Of a stretch of DNA of 64,000 nt, positions 11,624 through 23,529 are shown piece after piece. The notes below the pieces were generated by a model. The model had not been told where the DNA came from and made no database searches. It was given only the letters and a program-made list of their open reading frames with translations. Source of the stretch: Cornus controversa (Eukaryota > Streptophyta > Magnoliopsida > Cornales > Cornaceae); NCBI GenBank assembly GCA_026545225.1, contig CM048847.1, positions 9,294,501 through 9,358,500 of the forward strand, given 5' to 3'. The translations under genes were made by a program, and so were the position numbers. Each line of letters starts with the position of its first letter. The stretch's first letter is position 1.

Positions 11624-12875
11624 AATATTATATTTTGAGTTTGTGTTCGGGATTAAGTTAGAGAGTGAAGAAATAGAATTAAAAAAAATACATATTTAAA
11701 TAGTATTATATTTTAGGAGTATGTGTTAGGAATGAAGTTAGTGAGAGAATAAATAGAATTAGAAAACATATTAATATATAAGAATTACCGCTCTCATATT
11801 CCTCTCGTCTCTCATCAACACGACTCTCGGCTTCCTCTCGGATCTCATCAAGAACCATTCGATTCGGTTTTTTCTCGACTTACACGTGAATTTTTTTCTT
11901 TGACTTTTTTTTTTCTACTCATTGTTTGCTATTAGCTTTTGAAATCAAATTTTTTAATAAAAAAATTACGTCTGTAATGAGTCATGTTATAGAATTGAAT
12001 ATCTGATTATGATTAATAAATCAGACACAAGTTCAATAATAAATAATCAGCCTATAATATAATCATATTTGGTGTAAATTTTTTGTGCCTAACTTAGAAT
12101 ATTAATTCTAACAGAACATGATTGGATTTTATATGCATAATGTACATGGAGATATATAATTAATAATGGTTGTGTAATAAATAATATTATATTTTAGGAG
12201 TTTGTATTAGGGATGAAGTAAGAGATTGAAGAAACAAAATTAGAAAAAGAAAATACTTATTTAAATAATATTATATTTTAGGAGTATGTGTTAGGAATGA
12301 AGTTAGTGAAAGAATAAATAGAATTAGAAAAAATATCAATATATAAGAATTATAATATAAATTTTTTAATTTTTTTGAATTTTAAAAATAAAAAGATGGT
12401 GTGTTAGGGATGAAGTGTGATAGAATGAATAAATAGAATAAGAAAAGTTATAAAAATAAGAATTATAATTTTATTTTTATTTTTTCTGAAATAGGAATAA
12501 TTTGTGTTAGGGATGAAGTGCGAACTAAATTGGAATTATAACCTAATTAAGTCACTCTAAATGGATTTGAATTTCTTTAGACATTTAAGGAAAAAAAGAA
12601 TTCTAATTAAATTAAATGATTTGAAACTCCGTAAATTAATTTTTCTAATCAAATTATTTAAATTTTAAAAATAGGCATATTTTGTGTTAGGAATGAAGTT
12701 TAAGAGAAAGAATAAATATAATTAGAAAATTTATAAAAGTATGAATTATAATGTTATTTTTATTTTTTCTGAAATAGGAAGAGTTTTTGTTAGAGATAAT
12801 GTATGAGACAAATAATAAATAGAATTTGAAAAGAACACTTGGTGTATATTATAATAAAAAATAAGAATGCATTAT
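11624..12875. repeat. Degenerate dispersed repeat array, TTAGGRATGAAGT units
   Basis: The motif GTGTTAGGAATGAAGTTAG followed by GAGAGAATAAATAGAATTAG recurs in variant form near 11645, 11725, 12190, 12290, 12400, 12500, 12685 and 12785, and again near 14100 and 14210. Spacing is irregular (about 80-300 bp). A further block with AACATGATTGGATTTTATATG occurs at about 12115 and 14040. No ORF of note was seen. Confidence 0.7.
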
Positions 12876-12884
12876 AAAAATAAA

Positions 12885-13630
12885 GGATAAAATGCTCAAA
12901 CACCCCCCTCAAGTTTGGATTTATTACCCACAAATTAAACTTGTGTAAAAAAAAAGCTTTAACACCCCCCGGGTTTGGTTAAATTAGTCTTAACACCCCC
13001 TGTTGCCAAAAATACCCTCAGATTCTTTCTCTATAAACTATGTAGCTTAAATAATAATTTATTATGAAAAATAAACTATGTATCATAAATAATAATTTAT
13101 TTAAAAAAATAATATATCTAATAATAAACTATGTAGCATAAATAACAATTTATTTAACAAATATATAATTAATAATAAACTATATAGCATAAATAATAAT
13201 TTATGTAACAAACTATGTAAAGAATTATAAACTTTATTACATAAATAGTAATTTGTTTAAAAAACTATGTAACTAAAAATAAACTATGTAGCATAAATAA
13301 TAATTTATTCAACAAATGTCTAATTAACAATAAACTATGTTGCATAAATAATAATTTGTTTTGAATTATAAAATATGTAACATAAATAATAATTAATTTA
13401 GCAAACTATGTAATTAAAAATTAATTTAACTAATAATGAACTATGTATCATAAATAGTAATTTATTCAACAAATATCTAATTAAGAGAGAGAATTTGAGG
13501 GTATTTTTGGTAATAGAGGGTGTTAAGGCTAATTTAATCAAACCTGAGGGGGTGTTAGAGCTTTTTTTGACACAAGTTTAATTTATGCGTAATAAATCCA
13601 AACCTGATGGGGTGTTAGAGCATTTTATCC
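12885..13630. mobile_element. Mutator-like MITE, about 145-bp TIRs and 9-bp target duplication
   Basis: The left end GGATAAAATGCTCAAACACC and right end GGTGTTAGAGCATTTTATCC are the tips of inverted repeats that stay alignable for about 145 bases (shared inner blocks CAAGTTTGGATTTATTAC, TTAAACTTGTGT, AAAAATACCCTCA). It is flanked by the exact 9-bp duplication AAAAATAAA (12876-12884 and 13631-13639), typical of Mutator-type transposition. The 450-bp middle is a tandem array of AACTATGTAGCATAAATAAT-like units and does not code. The element is 746 bp long. Confidence 0.88.
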
Positions 13631-13666
13631 AAAAATAAAAAATTTACTGAAACTTTTGAACCTCTT

Positions 13667-13737
<71 letters not shown>
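13667..13737. repeat. TG-TA-TG compound microsatellite
   Basis: A TG run, a TA run of about 48 bases and a second TG run form a near-symmetrical block just outside the Mutator-like element. Confidence 0.95.
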
Positions 13738-13738
<1 letters not shown>

Positions 13739-14289
13739 ACCTTTTATTATTTTGATGGTGAAATAATATATTAATATAAAATTAAAGTTATACGGTAAAA
13801 ATTATAGAATTATTAACTAAAATAAAATTCATATGAGAGGAGCTTGAAGTTGTAAGTTTAGAAAAAATAAAATATACTTTTGTGGACTTTGAGAACTTAA
13901 ACAAGTACATTGATGAAAAAAAAATTATAGGTTTGTTTTCTTTAAACTCTTTACTCTTCTTTGAGATTATTCAGCCTATAAAATAAATCGTATTTGGTGT
14001 AGATTTTTTGTGCGTAGCTCGGAATATTAATTCTAACAAAACATGATTGGATTTTATATGCATAATGCACTTAGAGATATATAATTGATAATGGCTGTGT
14101 GAGGAATGAAGTCAGTGAGAGAATAAATAGAATTAGAAAAAATATCGATATATAAGAATTATAATATATATTTTATTATTTTTTTGAATTTTAAAAATAA
14201 AAAGATGGTGTGTTAGAGATGAAGTGTGAGAGAAATAATAAATATAATTAGAAAAGTTATAAAAATAAGAATTATAATTTTATTTTTTA

Positions 14290-15393
14290 CCTAATTGCCA
14301 GCAACAATAATTTGGCAGTTCAAGATTTGAAGAGTAAGCTGGCCACTAGATTCAAGCTGAAAGATCTTGGCCCTTTTATGATTTTTTCTTGGTTTAGAAG
14401 TGGCTCGAACTGCAAGGGGTATTTCTGTTTCGCAAAGGCCATATGCCTTACAATTGCTTGCTGATACAGGTTGTTTGGGCTGTAAATAGGCTTAGTCAGT
14501 TCTTAGGCAAGCCTAGAGTACCACATTATAAAGAAGTTCAAAGGGTGTTACAGTATGTGAAGGCTACTCCAGGCCAAGGATTGTTTTTCCCTTCTAAAAC
14601 TGATACATGTTTGAGAGCCTATGCTAAAGCTGATTTACCTTCAGCAAAGGATGTACAACTCAAAGTTTTTTCAGATGCAAATTGGGGAAGTTGTCCAGAT
14701 ACGAGGCGGTCTATTTCGGGTTTTTGCATTTTTCTTGGGGATTCTTTGATCTCTTGGAAGTCCAAGAAGCAGGGTACAGTTTCAAGATCTTCTGTAGAAG
14801 CAGAGTATAGGTCTATGGCCAATGCTTGTTGCGAATTGACGTGGCTGCTATATTTGTTGAAAGAATTTAAGGTGGAACATTCCAAACCAGCTCTATTATA
14901 TTGTGATAATCAAGCAGCTCTTCACATCGCAGCAAATCCAGTCTTTCATGAACGAACTAAACATATAGAGATTGATTGTCACTTAATTCGTGAGAAGATT
15001 CAAGCAGGGACTTTGAAGACTATGCATGTTTCTTCTAAAAATCAACTAGCTGATATTTTTACTAAGGCTTTACATCTTACTCACTTCAATGAGCTGATTG
15101 GCAAGATGGGACTTGTGAACTTATATAGTCCATCTTGAGGGGGAGTATTAAGAAGATTGTTAAAGCTGTTAGTTAAGTTTGTTAGTTGTTGGTTAAGTTT
15201 GTTAGTTGGTTAGTGTGCTTAGTTGTAATTGTTTGTTGTGAGCTGGATGTGTGCTGTTATTCTTAGCTTCTAACAGTCATGTATATATAAACTCGTTTGT
15301 ACAGCTTTCACAAGTGATAATGAGAAATTTCATTCAATCCTCTGTTTTCTTCTTTTGTAATATGCTCTCTGTTTTCTTCTTCCTGTAATAACA
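14290..15393 (+). mobile_element. Copia 3' fragment: RT end, RNase H and LTR
   Basis: The fragment starts inside reverse transcriptase (LAVQDLKSKLATRFKLKDLG) and runs through a clear RNase H region ([72 protein letters not shown]). Next comes the polypurine tract GAGGGGGAG at 15136-15145 and an LTR of about 248 bp (15146-15393) ending TAACA. Gag, integrase and the 5' LTR are not seen here. The element is broken, but the RNase H part is well kept, so it is moderately young. Its LTR abuts the start of duplication copy 2. Confidence 0.9.
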
Positions 15394-15839
15394 CACACAC
15401 ACAATACGTGCATATTATGTGATTGGTTACATTTTTGTTGATTTTATATACATATTGTTGTATTTATCCTAACTAGAAGGTTGAGTTACGGATTGGTGAC
15501 ATTTTTGTTGTCTGGGCTCGAGTTTTTATAAAGAGGAGAGAAACTAGAGATGATAACAGAATGAAAAGCTAGAATTGCTTCTAGCATATTATGTGATCGG
15601 TGTACACCTTTAAAATTAAAAGGTAAATATATAGAACAATTATGAGACAATACGTGCTCAGTGAAATAGAATTTTCGGGTAGCTAAAGAATAATATATTT
15701 GTAGTATTATAGTACTTTGGTTCTAATCTATTATTTTAGAATGTCGCTAGGAGTGAGAGAACATGTCTCATGCATTTCACTCAATACTAGTTACTAATTA
15801 GTTATTTATAGAAGAAATTTAATTTAAATTATAAGTTTA

Positions 15840-15878
15840 CTTTTTATCCACGTGCATCGCACATGCACTTTTACTAGT
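15840..15878 (+). mobile_element. Helitron-like 3' terminus (copy 2), perfect hairpin
   Basis: GTGCAT, loop CGCAC, ATGCAC (15852-15868) forms a perfect 6-bp stem and is followed by TTTTACTAGT with CTAG at 15874-15877. This matches the known Helitron end layout better than the altered copy at 6400-6440. Confidence 0.55.
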
Positions 15879-15889
15879 GTGTATATATA

Positions 15890-15925
<36 letters not shown>

Positions 15926-16261
15926 GCTCGCGCATTTCATTTGTTGAACCCACCCAGCTGGTCTAAAAGCTTCCTTTGTGCAAATTAACCCAGCCAGGTT
16001 TCCAGCGGCACTTCTGATGGGCTTCACTGTGTATAACTGAAGATCCACTTGCTTTATTCAATTTATAAGTCAAACCCACCCCAAAGTTAAGCCTTTTAGT
16101 TTTTTTTCATTAATGAGAAACACCTCTAAATTAAGAGGGAGGGGGGAGAAAGGAAAAGATAAATAAATCTCTCGTCGAGATCTTAAGAAAAAGCAACTGT
16201 TACGTATCAAAGGTTAATTAAGGGTAAAATTGTCAGCTACAAAGGATACAATGGACATTAA

Positions 16262-16708
16262 TGCTTCGTTTGGTAATGGTAGGAAAGAAAGAAGGGGGGT
16301 AAAGGAAAGATAGAAAGGAAGGAACGAACTTCTTTCATTTGACAGAGAAGATAAGGAGGGAAGAGAAAAGATAATAGATGATTCCAAATATGGACAGAGG
16401 AAAATAAAAAGAAAGAAAAACAAGGCTATTAGTTTTAAATTATAAAATAAGACCTATAGCATAATAAATGTTCAAAGGAGTATTATAAATAGTGATGGGT
16501 ATAATCGTAAAAATAAATGAAAACTTTTTCTTCTCTCCTCTCATACCAAATACCAAACAATGTAAGGTTCTCATTTTCTTTTCTTCTATCTAATCAAACA
16601 AAAAGGAGAAAAAAATACAATCTTTTCTTTAGAATTGTCGATTTCATCCCGTACCCCTTCATCTCTCCCTTTCATTTAATTTTTTTCTTTCCTACCAAAC
16701 GAAGAACG
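16262..16708. mobile_element. MITE with CTTCGTTTGGTA-type ends (copy 2, uninterrupted)
   Basis: The ends GCTTCGTTTGGTAATGG and CCTACCAAACGAAGAAC are inverted repeats. This copy lacks the Tourist insertion present in copy 1 and shows the empty site. Reading frames through it are chance ORFs of a pyrimidine-rich repeat. Confidence 0.6.
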
Positions 16709-17389
16709 AGTCTAGTTACAATCTCATGTGACATGCATATGATGATTTTATCAAAAAATTTCTTGGATGAGGCATTTTACTTGATTTTTGAAAGTTTTTT
16801 TTATTAATTTTGTTCATATGTATTTTCTATAAAACCTTCTGGGGAGGTTTTTACACAATTTTAATCTAAACAATTTTGTCCAGATGTGCTGACAGTGCAT
16901 TTCAACTGATTGACTTAAAAAATATCCTTACCTCTCACAAGGTTTGCACTTGTCAATCACCATAAATTTTGTGTTTTCAATTTGATGTAGATTGACACCA
17001 ATTTGATTCTATTTGACTTTTTTTTTTTCTCCAAAATTTAAACAATTGTATTGATGAATTAGAAATTAGTAATTACAGATTTGGGAAAAGCCCAAAAGGG
17101 GCACTTGGCCCAATAAGCTTTAAAAGCAAAATCAGATATTCAAGCCCAATCCAAAAGTGATTTACTGCCACTCAAAATACTAGCCGTTACAATCAACGTC
17201 TACCCCAATAATGACTCTGTTTCGAATTCCTATCCTGAATTCCTACTTTTTGTTTTTGTTTTTCTGGAAATATATACTCTGCATGTATTAAATGTTATGA
17301 ATATTTTAATAAAAACATAAATTATAATTAATATAATAATTTATTAATCTAAATGACAAAAATGATTATGTTTTTGCAGTCTCTATGAG

Positions 17390-17655
17390 TTCGTTCGACA
17401 TGCGTTTTGTTTTTGCTGTTTTGTTTCTGTCTAAAACAGAATAAATGTTTTGTTACGAGTACGTTTTAAAGAGAATCAAAAACACCTTTGGGAAGGAAAA
17501 TCTGTTTTAAATATTTTTTTTCCTGGTACAGTTACTGAAACACAATAATAACACTAAAATGGTGTTTCCAATTTCAGTCCAAAATTTTGAAATGTTTTGA
17601 CACTATTCAAATACAATGGACGATACCAAACATGCTTTGTTTTTACAATACCAAA
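17390..17655. mobile_element. TTTGGCATGC-type MITE lacking its right arm
   Basis: This is the counterpart of 8152-8452. The left arm (CGACATGCGTTTTG, TTTTGTTTCTG) is present. After CATGCTTTGT and AATACCAAA the sequence jumps to the downstream TTTTTTTATGAG. The right inverted repeat and about 100 bp beyond it are missing, which fits a deletion between short A/T runs. Confidence 0.6.
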
Positions 17656-18873
17656 TTTTTTTATGAGAAAATCTACAATACAGTCAGCGTAAATACACTG
17701 GGTGAATTTAGGTAAATCGTGCGTGTTATACACGTTCAATGAAACTTCTTGCCCATATATTAAACGTATGATCTAGATTCTTCACCTGTGTATTTACACC
17801 GAATGCATAACATGTACATATTAGGATGTTATAAATGTAGATGTAGATATTATACAACAAGGATATATTGCACGAGCTGTCTGTGCCTACTGGGTCTTAT
17901 TGATGATGACTTTTGCCGAGTTAGATTTTTCAAAGTCATGGCTGTTTGGTGAAGCTGACACCGGCCACCACAAGGCCATCCATATACATGGTTCTGAACT
18001 TAATTCCCACGAGCAAAGCAAATTAAGCAAACAAAAACCTAGCATAGCTAGGGAGCATCACAACTAGAAAATCCTAATTGTTTTATTGGGGGTTAATTAA
18101 TTAACAACCAATATAAATATGCTATATTGTCTAATCCTAATAGAGATTGGATCATGTTATAAACCCTAGAAAATATATTCTCTCTTTCTCTGTCAATTGT
18201 CGTGTAGGCTAAGGAGAAACTCCTGGACTGTGGAATTGAGAATTATACTCGTTTTCGTAGTATAATTCTACCGTGAGATTGAAGAAGGCTAGAAGGCACG
18301 TGAAGCAACGAGTTCGTTTATCCTTTCGGGTTATAGACTACATTGAAGTATTTCACTTCCGCATATATTAGTATTAATTTTCCTTCAATTATGAGACATG
18401 AAACCAAAGACTCCACTCCATAACAAGCTTCATATGGCGATTGAGATAGGTTATGATTGTTGAGAAATTATTACATAGTTCTGACAAATCATTAGGTAAC
18501 ATGCAAGCAAATAATTGACTTGACACTAAGTGATATTATAATACTATTTTGTTATTCATGAAATGAGTTTTTTTATTTCTTAATAATTGATGATGTAATT
18601 GAGTAAATAAACTTAGGTTAACTTCATTGCAATTTCTTTTTTTTTGTATTGGTTTTGATTTGTTAGTGTTGGAAAGGTGGTAAGTTAGGTAGAGTATAAA
18701 AACCTTAATGCTTTAGATGCAGCATTTTGTTAGAACTTTCTTCTTCATGGGATCTGATTTTAGGAAATTAGGTTGTTCTTAGAAATCGATCACTAAACTT
18801 CAGGAAAAACTAATGTGCCATTTGATAATCTAATTCACTGAGTAGTTAATTTTGAAAAGAGAGAGAATATTCG

Positions 18874-19076
18874 GGCTTGCTTGGATCAATTTTTATTTTC
18901 TTTTGTTTTCAAGAATAGTTTTCAGAGAATAAAAATAGAAAATAGTTTTCAGTTTTATGAGTCCAAAATCTACTTGGTTGGAAAAACTACAAAACAATTT
19001 TAAGAGAAAAAAGAAATCAAAATTCTATTTGGTTGTACGTGCTGAGAGTAGTTTTTTGAACTTAAAAAAAAAAAAT
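18874..19076. mobile_element. 203-bp insertion private to copy 2, TATTCG duplication
   Basis: The insertion starts GGGCTTGCTTGGATC and ends in an A-rich stretch. It is flanked by TATTCG at 18868-18873 and 19077-19082. Copy 1 (about 9822) lacks it. The A-rich end would suit a retroposed sequence. No pol III boxes were seen, so the class is unknown. Confidence 0.6.
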
Positions 19077-19262
19077 TATTCGCACTCCACTTTTCTACGT
19101 TTACACTTCATTTACTTTTTTTTTTTAAATGAAATGACAAAAATGTCTCTAAACTCATTAATACATCATCCTTTATACTAGAAAACTTTTTTACATTCTT
19201 TACCGATAACTTCTTTTCTGGGTCATTATTTTTTAGGTTTTTTTTATCTTGTCAAAAGAGAA

Positions 19263-19308
<46 letters not shown>

Positions 19309-20112
19309 AGTCATGTCAAAAGAGATAATTTATTGACCATAAAAAAAATACTTTATTCAACATAGATAACTTTTTTTGGGTACATTTTTTTTTTGTCATG
19401 TGAAAAGAGAATTTATTCAGCAGATTAATTTTTTTTGGATACCTCTTTTTTTTTTTTTACGTACCATATTTTTTTTTCAGTCCTGTTAAAAGAAATATTT
19501 TATTCAACAGAAATAATTTTTTTTTGAGTCATGTTTTTTGTGTATTATACTTTTTTTTTTTCGTTCATGTCAAAAGATATAATTTATTCAACAGAGATAA
19601 AAGAGAGACTGAAGGATATCTAAAAGGGTAGTTGTGTAATTTAAAAAAAAATCATTCACCTATAAAGTTAAGGTTAAAAATATCATTTCTTTTAATATAG
19701 AAGTGCAAACGTAGAAAAAAAATAGCGCGAATTAACATAATTTAAATATCACTTAAAATATAAGTGGCACTTAAAGTTTCATGATTGATATCTCAAAGGA
19801 GACCAAATAAAATGCTTGGTTATTTGGGTTGGGCTTGGACTAAGTTGAATGTTGACCAGCCGTCAATTGCGACATATATAACCGTGGTATAGTTGATCAT
19901 TCTTTCACCACAAATTAATTTTATAGTCATGATATCAACACTTTGTTCTCTTGGCGTTATCCATCATGAACACTTTTTATATTTGTCATCGACTTGTAAA
20001 AGTGCACATGGTTTGATTTAGTTTGATTGCATTGGTAAATTCTTAAATATTATAATTGAATTTAACCGTTAGATTAATTTGATTCGCTTCAATTTTATCA
20101 ATTTAGAATTTC

Positions 20113-20151
<39 letters not shown>

Positions 20152-20185
20152 GGAGATATACATAACGACATAATTAGTAGAATAT

Positions 20186-20600
20186 GTACGTCTTGAACAA
20201 AATAGAAATAAATTAGTGAGATATTATGTGATAAAAAGATAACATGTTAAGATCATTATTAAACCAATTATGTTTGTATGCAGCGGTGTGTTGGACACTA
20301 AAAATGGGACAAGAAAAAACCGTCTTTATGTAGCAGAAAGGAGACCCTATGGTGGATAATTGGAGTGACTAAAAATGATAACATATATCAGAGACCTAGG
20401 GACGTGCCGAGGAAGACTAGTCTCGTAATAGAAGGTAAGAGACGGAGAGGACGACCAAAAATAACATGAAATTATTAAAAATGACTTTAAAAAGTTAAAC
20501 ATTGTAAGAAAAATGATATGTAATAAAAAAAGATTAGATAGAGAATTCATGTGACCGATCCGGTTCATATGATATTAAGGTAAAGATGATAATGATATTA
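20186..20600 (+). mobile_element. LINE 3' fragment (copy 2)
   Basis: This is the same LINE tail as 11030-11510, with the CCGGTTCATATGATATTAAGG ending and a GATGATAATG tail. It is somewhat shorter because an internal part seen in copy 1 (around 11200-11290) is missing. It is 5'-truncated and non-coding. Confidence 0.65.
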
Positions 20601-20703
20601 AATTATTATTAATTCTTTAATTTTTAAAACCAAAACAAAATTATTTCATCACAAAATCCAACTAAATATTTTTATCTTTTTGCATACAATTAGATTTGAG
20701 AAG

Positions 20704-22172
20704 ATTTTAAAATTTGTAAATTGTATAGGATAAAGTTGAAGAAGTCTTTATCTAAACCCTAAGCTTCTCATGGCCATTGATGGTTTAAAAGGTGCTTTTA
20801 TATTCTTTAATTTCAATTTAACTACGTGGACGGCCATGATTGACAGAGATGCATGTTAATGCCGACCACTTAAATGTGAAACGTCATCCTATTATTCAAC
20901 GTTTTGGCAATTTGGGTGTGTCGCACGAGATATACAGTATATTGCTGCTACTCCACATAATTAGGACGAATGGAATTCTTAAGAATGTAATATAATTTAG
21001 AGAGAGAAGATTTTTAGTGAGAGAAAGAGAGAGTTGATAAGATCGAGGAGAGGATAAGCACACATGTCAGCATCCTAAAATATCCCAAAAAAAGGCTTAA
21101 ATTTGAAAATTAAATTATACTGTAAATAATTGGAAAAAGAGATGTGAGAGAGAGACGGACCCACCAAATCACAGCTTCCCTTAAATTCTATCATTCCAAG
21201 TTTAAGTGGGACCCACCGTTTCAAATTTCTGGTAACCTAGAAAAAGCTCATAACCGTTAATCATACTTAAGATCAGAGGCCTCAAATTCAAATTTGACAG
21301 AAAAAGAGAGAAGCTCAACTTGAACACAAACGGACAATAAAAGATATTCAATCAATAATTTGTCAAGTCCACTAATCAATTATTTGAAGTAATATTGAAT
21401 TTATTTCTCAAAAAATAATTAGACCACAAATGCCCCTCACTATCTCTTCTTTTGCATTTAAATGTAAAATCAAAAAACAAAAATAATAAGATGAAAAAAA
21501 ATAATAATAATCCACGCAGGTGATCCGATGAATAAAAATTCTTCTAAAATTTGAGAATCGTAAACTCGAACGTCCTTCACTTAAACCATATACGTATTTT
21601 GTCTATTCTTTTAGTATTATGGATTAATGAAATTGTGCTTTCTTACACTATATATATTTATTGTTGTAAATTTTTGAAAATGAATTGTATATATATATTT
21701 TCAAATAAAGTAATCTATATATCTATATTACATTTAAACTCAAAAAAATCCTATCCAACGGTCCAAAGTCGTTAAAAAAACAATCATACAATTCAAAAAT
21801 ATTTTTTACTATTTACGATCTAAAATCATTTCAGCTAACGGTCACGGTTGCAAGTGTACGATAGTGCCGTAGGCACGGACATACCCTAATATATATATAT
21901 AGTACAAGACAGATGAATGAAAATTGATAATAGAAATAGAGAAATAACAGAGATTAAAAATTGCAGGCCTTTAATATTGAAAACAATAATTGAATGAAAG
22001 TCATTTTTTCTTTTCCGGGTAATTTAATCAGAACTTCAGAAGCCCATCTAGAAAGATAGACTGCAACTTCTTTGACATGCTTTTAAGTGTTATACACACA
22101 TTTATGGGGGTCAAAGTCATAAAAACTTGAACTTCTTTTAAAGCGCGTATTGATTTTGTCCAACTCGATATA

Positions 22173-22209
<37 letters not shown>

Positions 22210-22408
22210 CGAGAGAGAGAGAGAGAGGGGTTTCCTTTTATTTGAAAAATACAAGGGCAGTATTGGAACTTCAATTCTTGTTTCTTTTATTTAAAGTTCA
22301 AGACACTAGAGAGAGAAAGAAAGAAACAAAGAACTAGAGAGAGAAACAGAAAGAAAGAAACAAAGAACTAGAGAGAGAAACAGAAAGAAAGAGGGAATTT
22401 TTAAGAAG
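20704..22408. other. Upstream region and 5' UTR of the RING-CH gene
   Basis: No gene is supported here. The stretch has purine-rich GAGAGA blocks (21000-21025, 21145-21155) and AT-rich sequence. A long TA tract followed by GA repeats lies at about 22165-22227. From about 22290 the sequence becomes a purine-rich leader leading to the ATG at 22409. The core promoter could not be separated from TA microsatellites. Confidence 0.5.
22313..22393 (+). repeat. 34-bp direct repeat in the 5' leader
   Basis: The unit AAAGAAAGAAACAAAGAACT plus AGAGAGAGAAACAG occurs twice in a row, with a third partial unit, ending 15 bases before the start codon. It is a tandem duplication within the presumed 5' UTR, rich in GA and without ATG. 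Confidence 0.85.
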
Positions 22409-23496
22409 ATGGGTGATGTTGTATTGTTTGTGGAGGATTTGAAATCAGCTTCTTCAATCTGCTTATGCAGAATCTGTCATGAAGAAGAAAAGCTTGAGAG
22501 CTTGGAAGCTCCTTGTGCTTGTTCTGGAACTGTCAAGGTATGTATAGCAACAAGATCAAAAAGCTTCTCTCTTTCTTTTTTTTCAAAATCTTATTTTATA
22601 ACAGTTTGATTTTATTTTATGTCTCCATTTTTTTTTTTCTTGTTTTACAGTTTGCACACAGAGATTGCATACAGAGGTGGTGTAATGAAAAGGGCAACAC
22701 CGTTTGTGAAATTTGTCTACAGGTTTGAATTTACAAAATATAATCTTGGGTTCCTCTGTTTTGATTTTCTGATTTTAATTTCAACTTCTTCAAACCCAGT
22801 TTTAATCAATCTTGTTTTGTCTTCAATCATGGGGTTTCAATATTCTCTTTTATTACTTTCACACTTTCTCTCTCTGTTTTTCCTCTGTTTGGCTGCTGCC
22901 AAGATAACAATAGGAAACTTCGTTCTCAATATTAGTTTTATTTTGTATATATATATATATGTTTCTTGTAAAAATATTAGTCTACATGCGATACTTCTCT
23001 TTTTCATATTGCAAGAAATATATATATATATATATTCTTAATTTCTTTTCTACTCTTCTGTTTAGTGACAATAATTTTAGGCGACGCAACTTTTTTTTTT
23101 GTTACACCCTCCGTAGTTTTCCATTTGCTTATATATATATATTGATAAGAATTTTTTGTTTTTGTTTTGTTTTGTTTCAAGGGTTACGTGAAAGTTTTGA
23201 ATACTAATTGGAAGGGGTTTTATATTTTTTATTTATATTTTTTTTTTGTAAATTCAAACAAATTTTATTATGTTATTATTTATTCTTATTTTTATTTATT
23301 TTTTTGTAAATTCAAACAAATTTTATTATGTTATTATTTATTCTTATTTTTATGTTTTTTTGCAAATTCAAACAAATTTTATTATGTTATTGATAAAAAG
23401 GTTTGTAATGTTGCAGAAATTTGAACCGGGGTATACAGCTCCTAAAAAGCCCCAGCTGGTTGTTGATACAGCAGTAACCATAAGGTAACCCACCTT

Positions 23497-23529
<33 letters not shown>

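Larger units (their letters stand above)
15407..20703. repeat. Segmental duplication, copy 2
   Basis: This is the counterpart of 5968-11623 in direct orientation, about 9.4 kb downstream. It begins with GTGCATATTATGTGATTGG at about 15409 and ends at TTAGATTTGAGAAGA at about 20700. It begins within some 15 bases of the end of a Copia LTR. It shares the Helitron end, the CTTCGTTTGG MITE, the LTR-like piece and the LINE tail with copy 1, which dates those before the duplication. Confidence 0.9.

Noticed and set aside
11624-13630. CRISPR-like array
   Set aside because: The repeats are degenerate and irregularly spaced, and the genome is a plant's. They are transposon-derived.
12885-13630. microRNA precursor from the long inverted repeat
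   Set aside because: The 9-bp duplication and family-like ends show a MITE. No miRNA duplex could be supported.
22083-22274. Minus-strand ORF upstream of the RING-CH gene
   Set aside because: It is a translation of the TA and GA microsatellites (Tyr-Ile and Leu-Ser runs), not a protein.
22513-23488. Several overlapping plus-strand ORFs within the RING-CH gene
   Set aside because: They read through introns in other frames. The exon set with GT-AG sites and conserved domains explains the region.
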